64,000 bases of DNA from Clavelina lepadiformis (Eukaryota > Chordata > Ascidiacea > Aplousobranchia > Clavelinidae): NCBI RefSeq assembly GCF_947623445.1, contig NC_135242.1, forward strand, positions 21,266,001 through 21,330,000, given 5' to 3'. The position numbers and the translations under genes were made by a program. This document shows, piece by piece, positions 38,246 to 48,213 of the stretch (its first letter is position 1; each line of letters opens with the position of its first letter). The notes beneath the pieces were generated by a model. The model was given only the letters and a program-made list of their open reading frames with translations, had not been told where the DNA came from and made no database searches.

Positions 38246-39420
38246 TAAATCCCATTTAAGCGCACTTGGCAAACTTTCCATCCTGGGGCTAGAACCATAG
38301 TACAGTCCCACAGTGACTATATATGGTCAGTATATTTGTTTTTACGTTTTCCTGAAACAACTTTAATTGGTGCATAGTAAAACCCGGAGATCCTGATCTG
38401 CCGGAAGTACTTAAAAACTAGCCTAGCTTCTTTTTTGGGGATTTAGCCAGGCAATGGACTGACAAATGTTGGCAATAAAAATTCTCTGAATCACGGGCAA
38501 AAAATAAATGTTTTTTTGCCAGTTCGCGGTAAAATTCACAAATTATTGAATCTCCAAGTTCCGGATCCGGGCGGCAATGGACAAAGGTAAACTACCCGTA
38601 CCCAGGAACCTGCATAACTGAGTCTGAGAGCAACAAACACGAATAATAGCATAACGAACATTTAAGTTTCGATTTTTCAGTTTTCTATTCTCACTGATCT
38701 TTTGTCCTGTTTTTATTTGGGCAAAATCTGGGCATGCTCAGTTTAAACGCGTTTTTGTCTATAGCTTATCTACTATCTAACCTCACACCCGTGATGTCGT
38801 CACCTCGGACTTTTACTAACTACAACTTTAATTTTTGTTAAATTGACCCATTGCAACTTGCTTAGGGGATTCCCCATGTTAATGGCGCTAAATTGAAAAA
38901 CATCTTATATTTTTATTCATTCCTTCCTATTTTCGTCATTATTGTGGGAGAAGAAAATTGTGCTGACTAAGATGGTTGTAAATGTATTAGTAAAAACGAT
39001 AATATATCACAACTAAGGCAGAAAAATGTTGCAAGACTTCGAGAGCAAAAACATGCATTACAGACTACGGTATAACAAGTCTAAGAAAGGTAAATGTTGA
39101 TGGTGGAGTACGTACATTCAGAACATTTAGAAAGTATGAAATGTTAGCAATGAAAAGCTAAAGTCTTGATTAATTATTTATATTTTATGTTTTTTATTAA
39201 ATTTTCAGGGAAACAATGGTTGCATGCAAACACTAATTGTCTGAATTGCATGTAGGCATAAGTACGTATTTAATTTGTTAAATACACCATCTTGCATATT
39301 GTATTGCAATGTTGTACACGTACTATTCTTTTTTTTAAATAAAGTGTTGTGTTTGCATAGCGATATATAACGCGATCTTGTATATTATAACGCAAAAGAA
39401 ATAAAATTCGGCTCCGTGTT
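38246..39420. other. Intergenic between ANAPC4 and the SINE candidate; no gene seen
   Basis: No supported coding exon or RNA gene. The ANAPC4 promoter would lie to the left, upstream of 37732. Confidence 0.4.
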
Positions 39421-39560
39421 GGTTTTAATGGTTTGGTTAGGGCGTCTTGTTCGCAATAATGCGGCCCGTGTTCGAAACCCATTTGGGCTTCCGTTGTAAT
39501 GGTCTTCAGCACGAAATTGTCGATGATTGCTATGTTCATCAGTCGATTTATGCTCAAATA
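39421..39560 (+). repeat. Candidate tRNA-derived SINE
   Basis: An A-box-like TGGTTAGGGCGT (about 39434-39445) is followed by a good B-box, GTGTTCGAAACC (39468-39479), with tRNA-like spacing. A fold-back TTGTTCGCAA sits where an anticodon arm would be. No acceptor-stem closure was found, so it is not called a tRNA gene. Its 3' limit is a guess. Confidence 0.45.
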
Positions 39561-39794
39561 CTGCAGTAGTTATATAAACCTTGGCGTGTACTAGGTTATC
39601 TAATACATTGAAAATTGTTCTATTATAGACAGAAACGACTGATTAACAAAATATTTTCTACTGTCTCGAGTTCTTGGCTGAAGTTACCCTTGTAGCCTAT
39701 TTTTTCTACGCCTTAGCTAACTTTCAACACTTTGCTTACAAATAAAAATATGTGTGTGTTTATCGCCTGTCAGTACTTCCACAAAAACTACCTC

Positions 39795-39840
39795 CGTAAC
39801 TGGGACCCGAGCGACGAAGAACGGTCGGGTCCCAGTTACG
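39795..39840. repeat. Perfect 16-bp hairpin
   Basis: The left arm CGTAACTGGGACCCGA (39795-39810) is the exact reverse complement of the right arm TCGGGTCCCAGTTACG (39825-39840), with a 14-base loop. It lies about 370 bases downstream of the dehydratase stop codon in an otherwise AT-rich spacer. The GC-rich stem stands out from its surroundings. Function unknown. Confidence 0.85.
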
Positions 39841-40093
39841 AAGGTTGAAGGTTAGCCTACGATATCATATCAGTTTCATATATGTACGATACATAATATA
39901 AGCCAGCCTACTTTTCTATGAAACTCATATAACCTGGGCCATAAAAAGGCTGAAATATTTCATTTATTGTCTTATTGTCTAGCCTTCACTCATCATTGCA
40001 TTTGCAACATCAACCTTTATAAGCAAGTTAGGCTTTACGACTTTTCAGTAACTCTCAGAAACACCAAATATTGCTTTATTTTTGCGTTAGTAG

Positions 40094-40144
40094 AATTTAC
40101 AAATTTACAAATTTACATTCAAATTTACAATTTACAAATTTACA
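40094..40144. repeat. Short tandem repeat (AAATTTAC-type)
   Basis: Irregular tandem copies of the word AATTTACA with small insertions. It is adjacent to the 3' end of the dehydratase gene. Confidence 0.7.
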
Positions 40145-40212
40145 TATAATAATTTCATTAGCAATAATTATCAGACAAAAAACACAGAAGTGAAAAAATA
40201 ACATAAAAATCT

Positions 40213-43200
40213 TTAGGTTTCCCAAAACAAATCTTCCCCATAGATTTGAAACAGCTTTTCACGAAGTTCATCAGCATGTTTACCATCCCTGGTTTCCACT
40301 TTGCATGTCACACAAGTCTTAAACACCGCAGCCGGCAAAGACATGCGATCATGGCTTATATCTCTCACGCTATAACAGAAAATGAAAAATAAGAATGAGT
40401 TTATCTCATAGAGTCGATTTATAAGTTTGAGTAGGACGCCGATATTAATTTCGTCAAATGAATAAGATCATACCCGGAAATAATATCAAGAATATATTGG
40501 AACAAGATCACGACCGTGTTTAGTTAAGCATCGAAAAGAAACAAGGACTTATAATGCTTTGATGGATTTATTCCGGCCATTTTGAATTTATTCCAGTGAT
40601 GATCAATATTCTTTTGTGACTTAAAAAAGCGTCCTCGTTTATAAATAACAAGGATGGTTTCATTAAACTGAGCTTTGATAAAACGAAAAAGATTTCCTGG
40701 AACCAAAAGCGGTTGGTTTTTGCGTTTTCGATTGGTTAGAGCCTTTTTATCACCGGTTAGAATAAGAGAGAAGATGGTTATGCTCGAGTGCTTTCGAATC
40801 TATAGGCTGGCAAGCTTGATAGAACTTTTTTCCCACAATTTAGAAGAAGAAACTTTCTCTATATCTTTCTCTCTCTTATTTTGACCAGTGATAAAAAGGC
40901 TCTGCCTTTGCACTAACAAATACAAAGGAAATTTCAACGTCATTCATTTAACTTATTTGCACCATTAAAAATGTTTATAGTCTATAGACTCTATACTCTG
41001 ACTATATATCTATATATATATACCTTGCTCCAGACGTTGCCAAAATTGCCAGCAATTTGACCAGTCCACCTGACCGGTCGCTTATAACGCAGCTGAAGCG
41101 ATTTAAGCGCCCGTCCATCATCATTGCGCGGTCCACGACCCGAACCAGCACATTTGGGTCAATGTTGCCCCCACAAAGAAGACACGCGACTCTATAAAGT
41201 AAATGAAAGGGTTTTGTTATACTGTATAGGCCAATATCATGATTTTTTGGGGAATCTTCTGGTATATAGCTTATATTCAAAAATTAGGAAGTGTTGAGGG
41301 CAAAGCAAGTTTTTAGTTCACCTTTTTCCTTGGAGTTCGGGCAATTGACCGGAGATAATGGCGGCAAGACCGGCCGCCCCGGCCCCTTCTACGACGGCCT
41401 TTTCCGTTTCAAGCATTTTCAATATGGCGACCCCGATGTAGTCCTCACTAACCCTAACCACTTTGTCAATTAGAGGGTTGGCTGTGGCGAAAGCATTGCA
41501 TCCAACCTAATAGTCATTACAAGCACCACAGTTATTGGCTGAACGCTGCTTCTACACCTTTACCCAGTTATATGTATGTTAGCCGTATACGGACAATATG
41601 ATATACCTCCATGACTGCCAATCCATCTGCGATTGTATCTGCAGCACCGGCACGCGAGACTTCGCAAGGTAAAGGGCGCCCGTACTTCATAGCTGTTGTC
41701 CAAGACGGGCATTTGTCGGATTCTACGCCCTAAATAGAATGACAACTGAAATTTGCTGCCAGTGTGAGGTCATTTAAAGGTCATTTAGGGCAAACTTGTG
41801 TCATGCATATCGAGCAGTATATTCTCTATGTCGTATCATGCTGATGACGATTATAGGATATTAAAATAAGCGGAAAAGCAAAGAAATCTGACCTCTGACG
41901 CAACCTTAGCGTCTTTCGCGTTTTATTATTCGCAACATCACATTAGAAATCACGCATTGCAACGCACAATTTTATCAAAACACAACTTATTTGGATGACT
42001 CATTTCCATGACGTAATCAATCTAATGATTTGCCAACAGTTGATAAGTTGTAGAAGACTCACTATTATCGTTACGCTTGGCTTGAGGTGCTTCACTGCCG
42101 CGCTAATCCCGGCTATCAACCCGCCCCCTCCTATTGGAACTATGACGTAATCAACATCGGGGACGTCTTCGAGGATTTCAATCCCCGCCGTTCCTTGCCC
42201 GGCAATGATATCGGGGTGATCGTACCTAAATGCATTCTTTGTACAGTATAATCGTTTGGTGAAATTGTTACAAGTGATCTTTCTGTACGGTTTATACCAA
42301 ATGACAAATCTTTGTTTATTGGAAGGCACATATAAGTGTTAATTGTCTGATGTATTACCCAGATAAACTTCGTGCAAACCTACCTAGAAAGTCTTGCTCA
42401 AATATTCAACATATATCTTACCCATTTATGTAGAGCAAGTCTTGGTGTTTGCCGTAGGCCATTCCGAACAGTTTTGCTTCGTCAAAACGATTTCCGTGCA
42501 GTATGACATTTGCCTTCAAATCTCGGCAATTGGTAACCTATTGTAATGGTTATAATTATAACAATCAACTAATCCAGCAAAGCAGCGTAAAGTTGATTCT
42601 TATTCGATAAAAAAACTTTTCCAAAGACGAGGAGCGTAAACAGTTTTGCAAAATCTACCTTAATAAGTGGCGCCTGCTTTGGCATCACCACAGTTACTGG
42701 CACCCCAAGACGCCTGCCCTGGTGGGACAAGGCTTGAGCATGGTTGCCTGCTGACGTCGTCACTACGCCCTTCGCTTGTTGCTCATTTGTGAGATTTAGA
42801 AGAGAGTAAAGCGCGCCACGGTCTTTGAAGCTGTAACGTATTTGAACGTGATAAATAAGTTTCACAAAAAACATTTCAGATAACCGCAAATAAACTTGGT
42901 GTTCAGGGTTAGTTTATTCTTCAAACAAACAACACAATGTTTTGCACATTTTTATTTGTATTTAATTAACGGTATAACTAAGTGTCACATATTTAGTCCG
43001 ATGAAGACTCATATATTTTTGATAAAGTGTTAAAGCTTTCACTTTGCAAACAACTCCAACAACACTAGAAGTTCTTGCGGTATTGTTCATGTACTTGTTG
43101 CTATATATATATATATATAGCTATGTAGTAGCAATGTAGAGGAAGCAATTAATGTAAACCCTTATATTCACAATAGACATCTTATTTTCATACGTGAGCA

Positions 43201-44388
43201 TGTTTTTTAAGCCGTTACTTTATAATTATTTTTTCTGTTTCTTCATAGAGAGGAACAGCAACTATACAAGTAGCCGAGTTGCAAAAATGACAAAGCAATG
43301 ACATACAATAATCGGGTGTCTTATTTTTGCCGAATGAGACACAATCTATTGTTTTATCTTCGCCTCTAAATAACGACGTTACTTTTTCGTTATTACTCCA
43401 GCTTCTGAGCTGGTGTTCCCCGCGTTCAATAGGGATACAAAAATATCTCCTCAACGAATTAATTTCATGACATAAAAAATAAAAAATTCAAATTTGGTAA
43501 TAATTCAGATATTTTTCTATAATTTTAAGAGTATTGGTTAGTTGCGGTTTCAGTAATGAATAAAGCTAAAGAAATTTGCAAACATTTTAATTGGAATCCT
43601 AATTGCGGAGTCTGGATTATTTCGTCATTGAGATTAAGGTGTAACAAGGACCCGCTGTGATCGCGTTGTAACAATTGAGGTAAACCATAAATTCTATTGA
43701 ACAAGCGCTTGTGTTGTGATACGTGCTGACGTAATTGTGACGCAATTGCGATGCAGTAGTTCGGTAGTAAATCAGTTAATGTATGCTTCATAACCATTGA
43801 GTCATTAATATTAATTTGGCAATACACTCTAAAATGTGGAAAAACTGACTCAAGTTTTTTTTAGAGTGTATGTAATATAGCAGCTTACCTTCCTGTGAAC
43901 TGCATGAACTCTTTTTTAAAATAGAGATCCACACCCAATGGCTCGGACAGTTTGCTTCGCTAAATAAACGATATTTGTTCACGTACGAATGCAATCAGTA
44001 ATACATGCGATTATATATAAATGACAATAAAACTATACTTAATGTAGAGTACACCAATAGGAAATCTCCAGTATGATAAGTCTAAACAGACAGAAAATTT
44101 TAGTAGACTTACCGTGCAAGGGGTTCGAACCACGTCTTTGTTTATTTTCTGGTACGCGTCGGCTATTCTCTCAAATTTTACCACAACTGGACGATCCGGA
44201 TCGCAGAATGGATCCAATATCTCCTCGATGTCATCGCCGTGCGGGAAACTAGAATATTTTTATTTCCCCGTTATTGGGATAAATTGATTGATAAGTGTGT
44301 ACAGTTCCAGTGTTATAACTCCACTTTCCATATCAGTACAACAACATATCCTAAATATAGTTCAATAAAAGTATATATACCTGTCCAT
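40213..44388 (-). CDS. L-threonine dehydratase / serine racemase-like PLP enzyme with ACT-like C-terminus (10 exons, 432 aa)
   Basis: Exons in gene order: 44381-44388, 44113-44248, 43889-43959, 42659-42830, 42422-42537, 42063-42225, 41607-41729, 41322-41506, 41024-41191, 40213-40369. They sum in phase to 432 aa; the first exon is only 8 bases. The fold type II PLP core is clear. The cofactor lysine lies in GSFKDRGA (about Lys74), the substrate loop is [10 protein letters not shown], and the phosphate-binding glycine loop is PIGGGG (about 199-203). [10 protein letters not shown] also fits. The last ~80 residues ([42 protein letters not shown]) form the ACT-like domain of short threonine ammonia-lyases; mammalian serine racemase (about 340 aa) lacks it. 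The likely reaction is PLP-dependent deamination of L-Thr/L-Ser, with serine racemisation possible. AATAAA on the minus strand at 40075-40080 may end the transcript. Confidence 0.9.
43102..43119. repeat. TA dinucleotide microsatellite
   Basis: Nine TA units in intron 3 of the dehydratase gene. A shorter AT-rich run lies at about 41005-41022 next to the donor site of exon 9. Confidence 0.9.
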
Positions 44389-44833
44389 CGACGACCAGTG
44401 AAGTCTTAGCAAAACTTTAAATAGTTTTCTTGATTCTTATCGTCCGTCTTCCCAGTACACTTTCAAAATAAAGCGCGGGCTCAACTGACGTTTGTCGCAC
44501 GATCTAATATCAAATTGGTTGAGTGTGGCGTGACAATATTTCACAAAGCTTTTGCATATGACTGCTATGACGCAATTCTGACTGCTTCAACTGAGATAAA
44601 ATCACTAACAAGCATGTGTTAGTTTGACACGAATGCAGGGTATTTAAAAAAAGTCAGACAGACTGCTCAGTACTCCTATATAATCTTACATGTTTTTTCT
44701 GACCTATTATGGAACAATTTTTCTTCCAATAACAGCTTGATCACGATAACAAAGGAAGACGCCTTATGATTCACGACTTCTGATTGGATGATTAATCTGA
44801 CTACGCCTCCATCACGCCTCTCTATACGTTTGG

Positions 44834-45112
44834 TTGCCCTCATCTATTTGCGTGCGTGACTTCACTTATAGGCCCGAAGCTATTTTTAACGTGAAAAATA
44901 CGCAGTTATGGTTTAAAAATATTACTCTTCCCCACAATAATATGGATATTGTCAACGAGATTTTAAGACCCCCTATGTTGGGCATGGTGGAAAGAGGGCC
45001 CTTAGAGAAGATCGTCAAAGGGCAAACACCGATGGTGCCGGTGCAAAACGATGCCTTCTGTGACGTCATAAGAATGCCTGAGACGTCGGAAAAGTTGTCA
45101 ACGAGCAATTAG
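44834..45112 (+). CDS. Possible small or terminal coding exon, function unknown
   Basis: An open frame of up to 92 codons ends with TAG at 45110-45112 in a stretch less AT-rich than its flanks. A possible acceptor CACTTATAG precedes 44873, and AATAAA follows near 45271. The part from the ATG at 44942 reads plausibly as protein (MDIVNEILRPPMLGMVERGP) but matches no family I recognise. An 80-codon frame also lies on the opposite strand (44866-45108), so strand is not settled. It could be divergently arranged with the dehydratase gene. Confidence 0.25.
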   Translation: MPSSICVRDFTYRPEAIFNVKNTQLWFKNITLPHNNMDIVNEILRPPMLGMVERGPLEKIVKGQTPMVPVQNDAFCDVIRMPETSEKLSTSN

Positions 45113-46183
45113 GTGGCGTGATATTGATAATGATGATACTTGTGTATACTATATATTTTACAGTTATGTAAAAAATGCCCGGTTGTAATATGTTAAAATT
45201 CTGAATCAACAAAGACCAAGAATGAATGTGACATGTGTACATATGTTTTTAGTAATGCGGTTACCTGAAAATAAAATGTAAATTTAATATATTTTTCTTT
45301 GCTTTTAACCCATTGAAAATACAGTATAATATGTTACAAAACGTCACCTTTTACAGCATAGTCACAAACTGTCACTTTTTTAAATATATAGTAAAATCAC
45401 ATATCAGGATATAGGATGACACTCTTGGGTTAACTACTATTTTAAATTTTTTACACTATTTTTTAATGACATTATCTACACCACACTATCTATTTTAAAT
45501 TAATTTGCTTTTTTATTTTACTATAACTTATACTGATTATACTGGGTTAAGGTGAGCCACCAAGAATTTCATGAAGTAGTAAGTAGGCCTAATCATTGTT
45601 ATTTTAAAGCTATAGCTTTAAAAATTTACACACACTATGTTAGGCTAGTTCGACTTGTGTCTACTTCCTAACATCTACTTCCAAAAGTTTAAAAAAATTA
45701 GAAAAACAATTTAAAAAGCAATAAATAAACGAATTAACTCTTATATTCATTGAAACTATTTACCAGGTTTACATCATAATCTTCAAATTTTAAAAACACA
45801 TGTCATAATTGTATTTCTGTTAATTTTGGTTTAAAATAACCTAATTTTGAAATTTCAAAAATGTGAAAATAGTGACAGGCCATAGAAAGAAAATAAAAGC
45901 AACGGGCTCGAATAACCAAGTCATCAAATCTGAGATGCAGGTGAAGTCGAGATTTATGGGGAATTTTTTTAAGTCAAGTCAAGCCATTTGACAAATTAGG
46001 TCAAGTCACTTGATCTTTGAAGCCAAGCCGAAGAGAAAAAAAAACTGTTGTTACTGTCAAAAAAAGACCACATGTTCCCATTAACATTAAAAACACGTAG
46101 CCTATATTTATAGCCGAAATAAATATATAAAGTGACATGGTTTGATTAAAATGAAAATAAATATCTTAAGTGCCCAACAAATG
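45113..46183. other. Gene-free AT-rich spacer, with a degenerate MITE-like patch
   Basis: Nothing coding was seen. Around 45910-46030 the words ATAACCAAGTCAT, AAGTCGAGA and AAGTCAAGTCAAG resemble the reverse complement of MITE 1 (5706-6048), suggesting a decayed relative without recognisable ends. Confidence 0.35.
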
Positions 46184-46265
46184 GATGGTTAAAGAAAACC
46201 GCACAAAAAAAACTCCATCCTAAGAACCGGAATTTCGTTTCTGTGGCCAAGAGTGGGGACAATAT
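46184..46265 (+). repeat. Solo end of the 1.6-kb inverted-repeat family
   Basis: It starts ATGGATGGTTAAAGAAAACC and continues with CATCCTAAGAACCGGAAT and GTTTCTGTGGCCAAGAGTG, matching the 9653-9727 terminus. No matching opposite end was found nearby. Confidence 0.55.
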
Positions 46266-46675
46266 TGAGACCCACAAGCACACTGAAAGATAGACAGTAC
46301 GAATCAAATAAAAAGTATAATAATGTCATTAGGAAATCATGCCTCTACATTCCCTTCAACTACGGTATTTGTGATGAATAGTGGATACGCCAACTATGGC
46401 GCATACACACTAGTTATTACGATAGCTATGCTACTATAACATATTACAACATACAATGACAGAAAAAAGCAATTCATGTATCTGTGCATAAAGATGTTAG
46501 TTTCCAGAGATAACAAGTCATTTACTGATCAAATATCATTACCCGTGCCTGATTGTTTGATATTAGAAGACAAACTCGATATAATTACACTTATCACATA
46601 CTTTTTGCATTCGCTTTATCAAGGTATTTTGTCCATGACACCAAAAAGAGATACAGTATGACAAAGAAATTCGTT

Positions 46676-47062
46676 TGTGCACTACTTGTGTGAAGTATTA
46701 CACAATAAACTCATCTGTCATAAAGACCGCATATGTTGGCGGTTATTGTTTGAATATGAGCGAGGACGATTGATGGTTGATAACTTGTTTTACTTCTGCT
46801 TCGATGTTTGAGTTCTCATTTCTCAGACGGCGTGACTATGCTGTTAGTTGCTTAATTCTGTCTATACAAATTACTAAATTATAAAGTTCCCATTTTATTT
46901 ATTATAACACAAAGGCTTTTGCCTTCGGGCAAATCTTGCTGAATGTTACATCGCGCTCAGTAACACGTGAAACGGTAAAAGGGAAAGGGAAGATCGTAAA
47001 CATTACAACAGTATATATATGTGGCAAACTAGTTCAATCGAGGAAATTTATCTGACGTCATT
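46676..47062 (-). repeat. Dispersed repeat B, copy 2 (inverted relative to copy 1)
   Basis: Reverse-complement match to 5009-5388. It shares TACTTGTGTGAAGTATTACAC at one end and TTATCTGACGTCATT at the other, plus AAAGTTCCCATTTTATTTAT. Similarity fades outside these limits in both copies, which sets the unit size at about 380 bp. Confidence 0.7.
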
Positions 47063-47108
47063 AAGGAAAACTCAAGTCTGGTAAACAACTGAATTACAAA
47101 ATCCCAAA

Positions 47109-47405
47109 TTAAATTCCAAACATCTCATGACTCGTGACGTAATCGTCACAACAGTAGCGTAAGTGAGATTCTATTAAACTATGATATGAACTATGCATGT
47201 TTGCTTTCTTATAAAACTTAGCTATGCAATTCCCTTGAATAAAAATAGAAGCGTCGTCGGCAAACTTGATAGCTTTCGCATTTTTTAAACACCTTGCAAA
47301 ATCATTTATGTAGATTAGAAAAAGTATTGGGCTTAAAATAGAGCCTTGAAAACTCCGTGCTACAGGTTGTACACATTGTACTGGTATTGAACGTATTGAT
47401 ATCAT
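47109..47405 (-). pseudogene. Non-LTR (LINE) reverse transcriptase fragment with internal deletion
   Basis: A 98-codon frame contains QGSILSPILFLIYINDF and KFADDASIF, the classic LINE reverse transcriptase blocks, including the FADD catalytic pair. The frame then jumps directly to SYHSLIESHLRYC, which normally lies far downstream near the end of the RT/thumb region. The intervening segment is missing. There are no endonuclease or upstream RT blocks in frame, so this is a dead remnant. Confidence 0.75.
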
Positions 47406-48119
47406 TGAGTGTCATGATTTTTTTGCATGTATTTACAAAATTTGGTGGTTTGCTATTCAGAATATTCATATACATTAATTTCTGCTTTAGCAAATTCCAA
47501 TTTTTTATTTTCTTGTTTAGAATTATCCGGTTTAACACATTTCTGTACAAATTAATGCAGTTTGTTTATTTGCAATTTGTTTTCATGTACTTGTTTCCAA
47601 TTTTTTGATTTTTTTTCTCAAAAATTCGAATTTGTTCAAATTGGTACCGGAATTTTTTAGAGCCCTAACAAATATACAACGTTGCTTGTAATATTATGAT
47701 TTTCTTCCTACGTTTTTTAAAATTCTGTGATTTATATATTCTTTTACAAAAACAAAAATTCAAACTTTGTATGGCTGGTGTTGCTTGTCTGGATTATTTT
47801 CTTTTTGAGGATATAAGTTTTATTAATATAAATTGTACATATTATCCACGCAGAACTGTTGTTGTTCGTTTTAACTGTTATAAGTTTGTTTTATTCAGGT
47901 TTTCTGGTTGTTTAGTACGCTATGCGGCGGCCAGACCACCCCATTGACGGCCTCAAGTATGTTAATTTAAACAGTGGCATAGGTCAGCAGGTCTAGGTAC
48001 CGTAGCCTACTGTACCGTAACTTACCGTATCGGCGTAGCCCCAGACTGCAGAGTATGGCGGGAGCACACTTGAGATTTTTCAGCCGAAACAGTACAAAGT
48101 TTTTGGGTCTAGGCCATCC
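47406..48119. other. T-rich spacer; no supported gene
   Basis: Low-complexity T-rich sequence on the plus strand. The open frames at 47302-47947 lack recognisable motifs, though the minus-strand frame next to the LINE fragment could be more of that element. Confidence 0.35.
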
Positions 48120-48213
48120 CTAATATACAAGTACACGTCAAGATGACGTCACAATTTGAGTAGCTGGGGTCTACTATGCAAAGGTACCCTGTGGTTGTGC
48201 ACTTGCATACTAG
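48120..48213. mobile_element. Repeat C copy 2: ~94-bp TIR element
   Basis: Starts CTAATATACAAGTACACGTC and ends GTGCACTTGCATACTAG, an imperfect inverted repeat. The middle GATGACGTCACAATTTGAGT is the reverse complement of copy 1 at 7011-7106. A possible 4-bp duplication ATCC flanks it. Confidence 0.6.

Noticed and set aside
39421-39500. tRNA gene
   Set aside because: A and B boxes are present but no acceptor stem closes, so it is listed as a SINE candidate.
47900-47960. ATG-started short frame followed by a GTATGT donor, considered as PASK exon 1
   Set aside because: Its donor phase does not match the phase-1 entry needed at 55534, and nothing else supports it.
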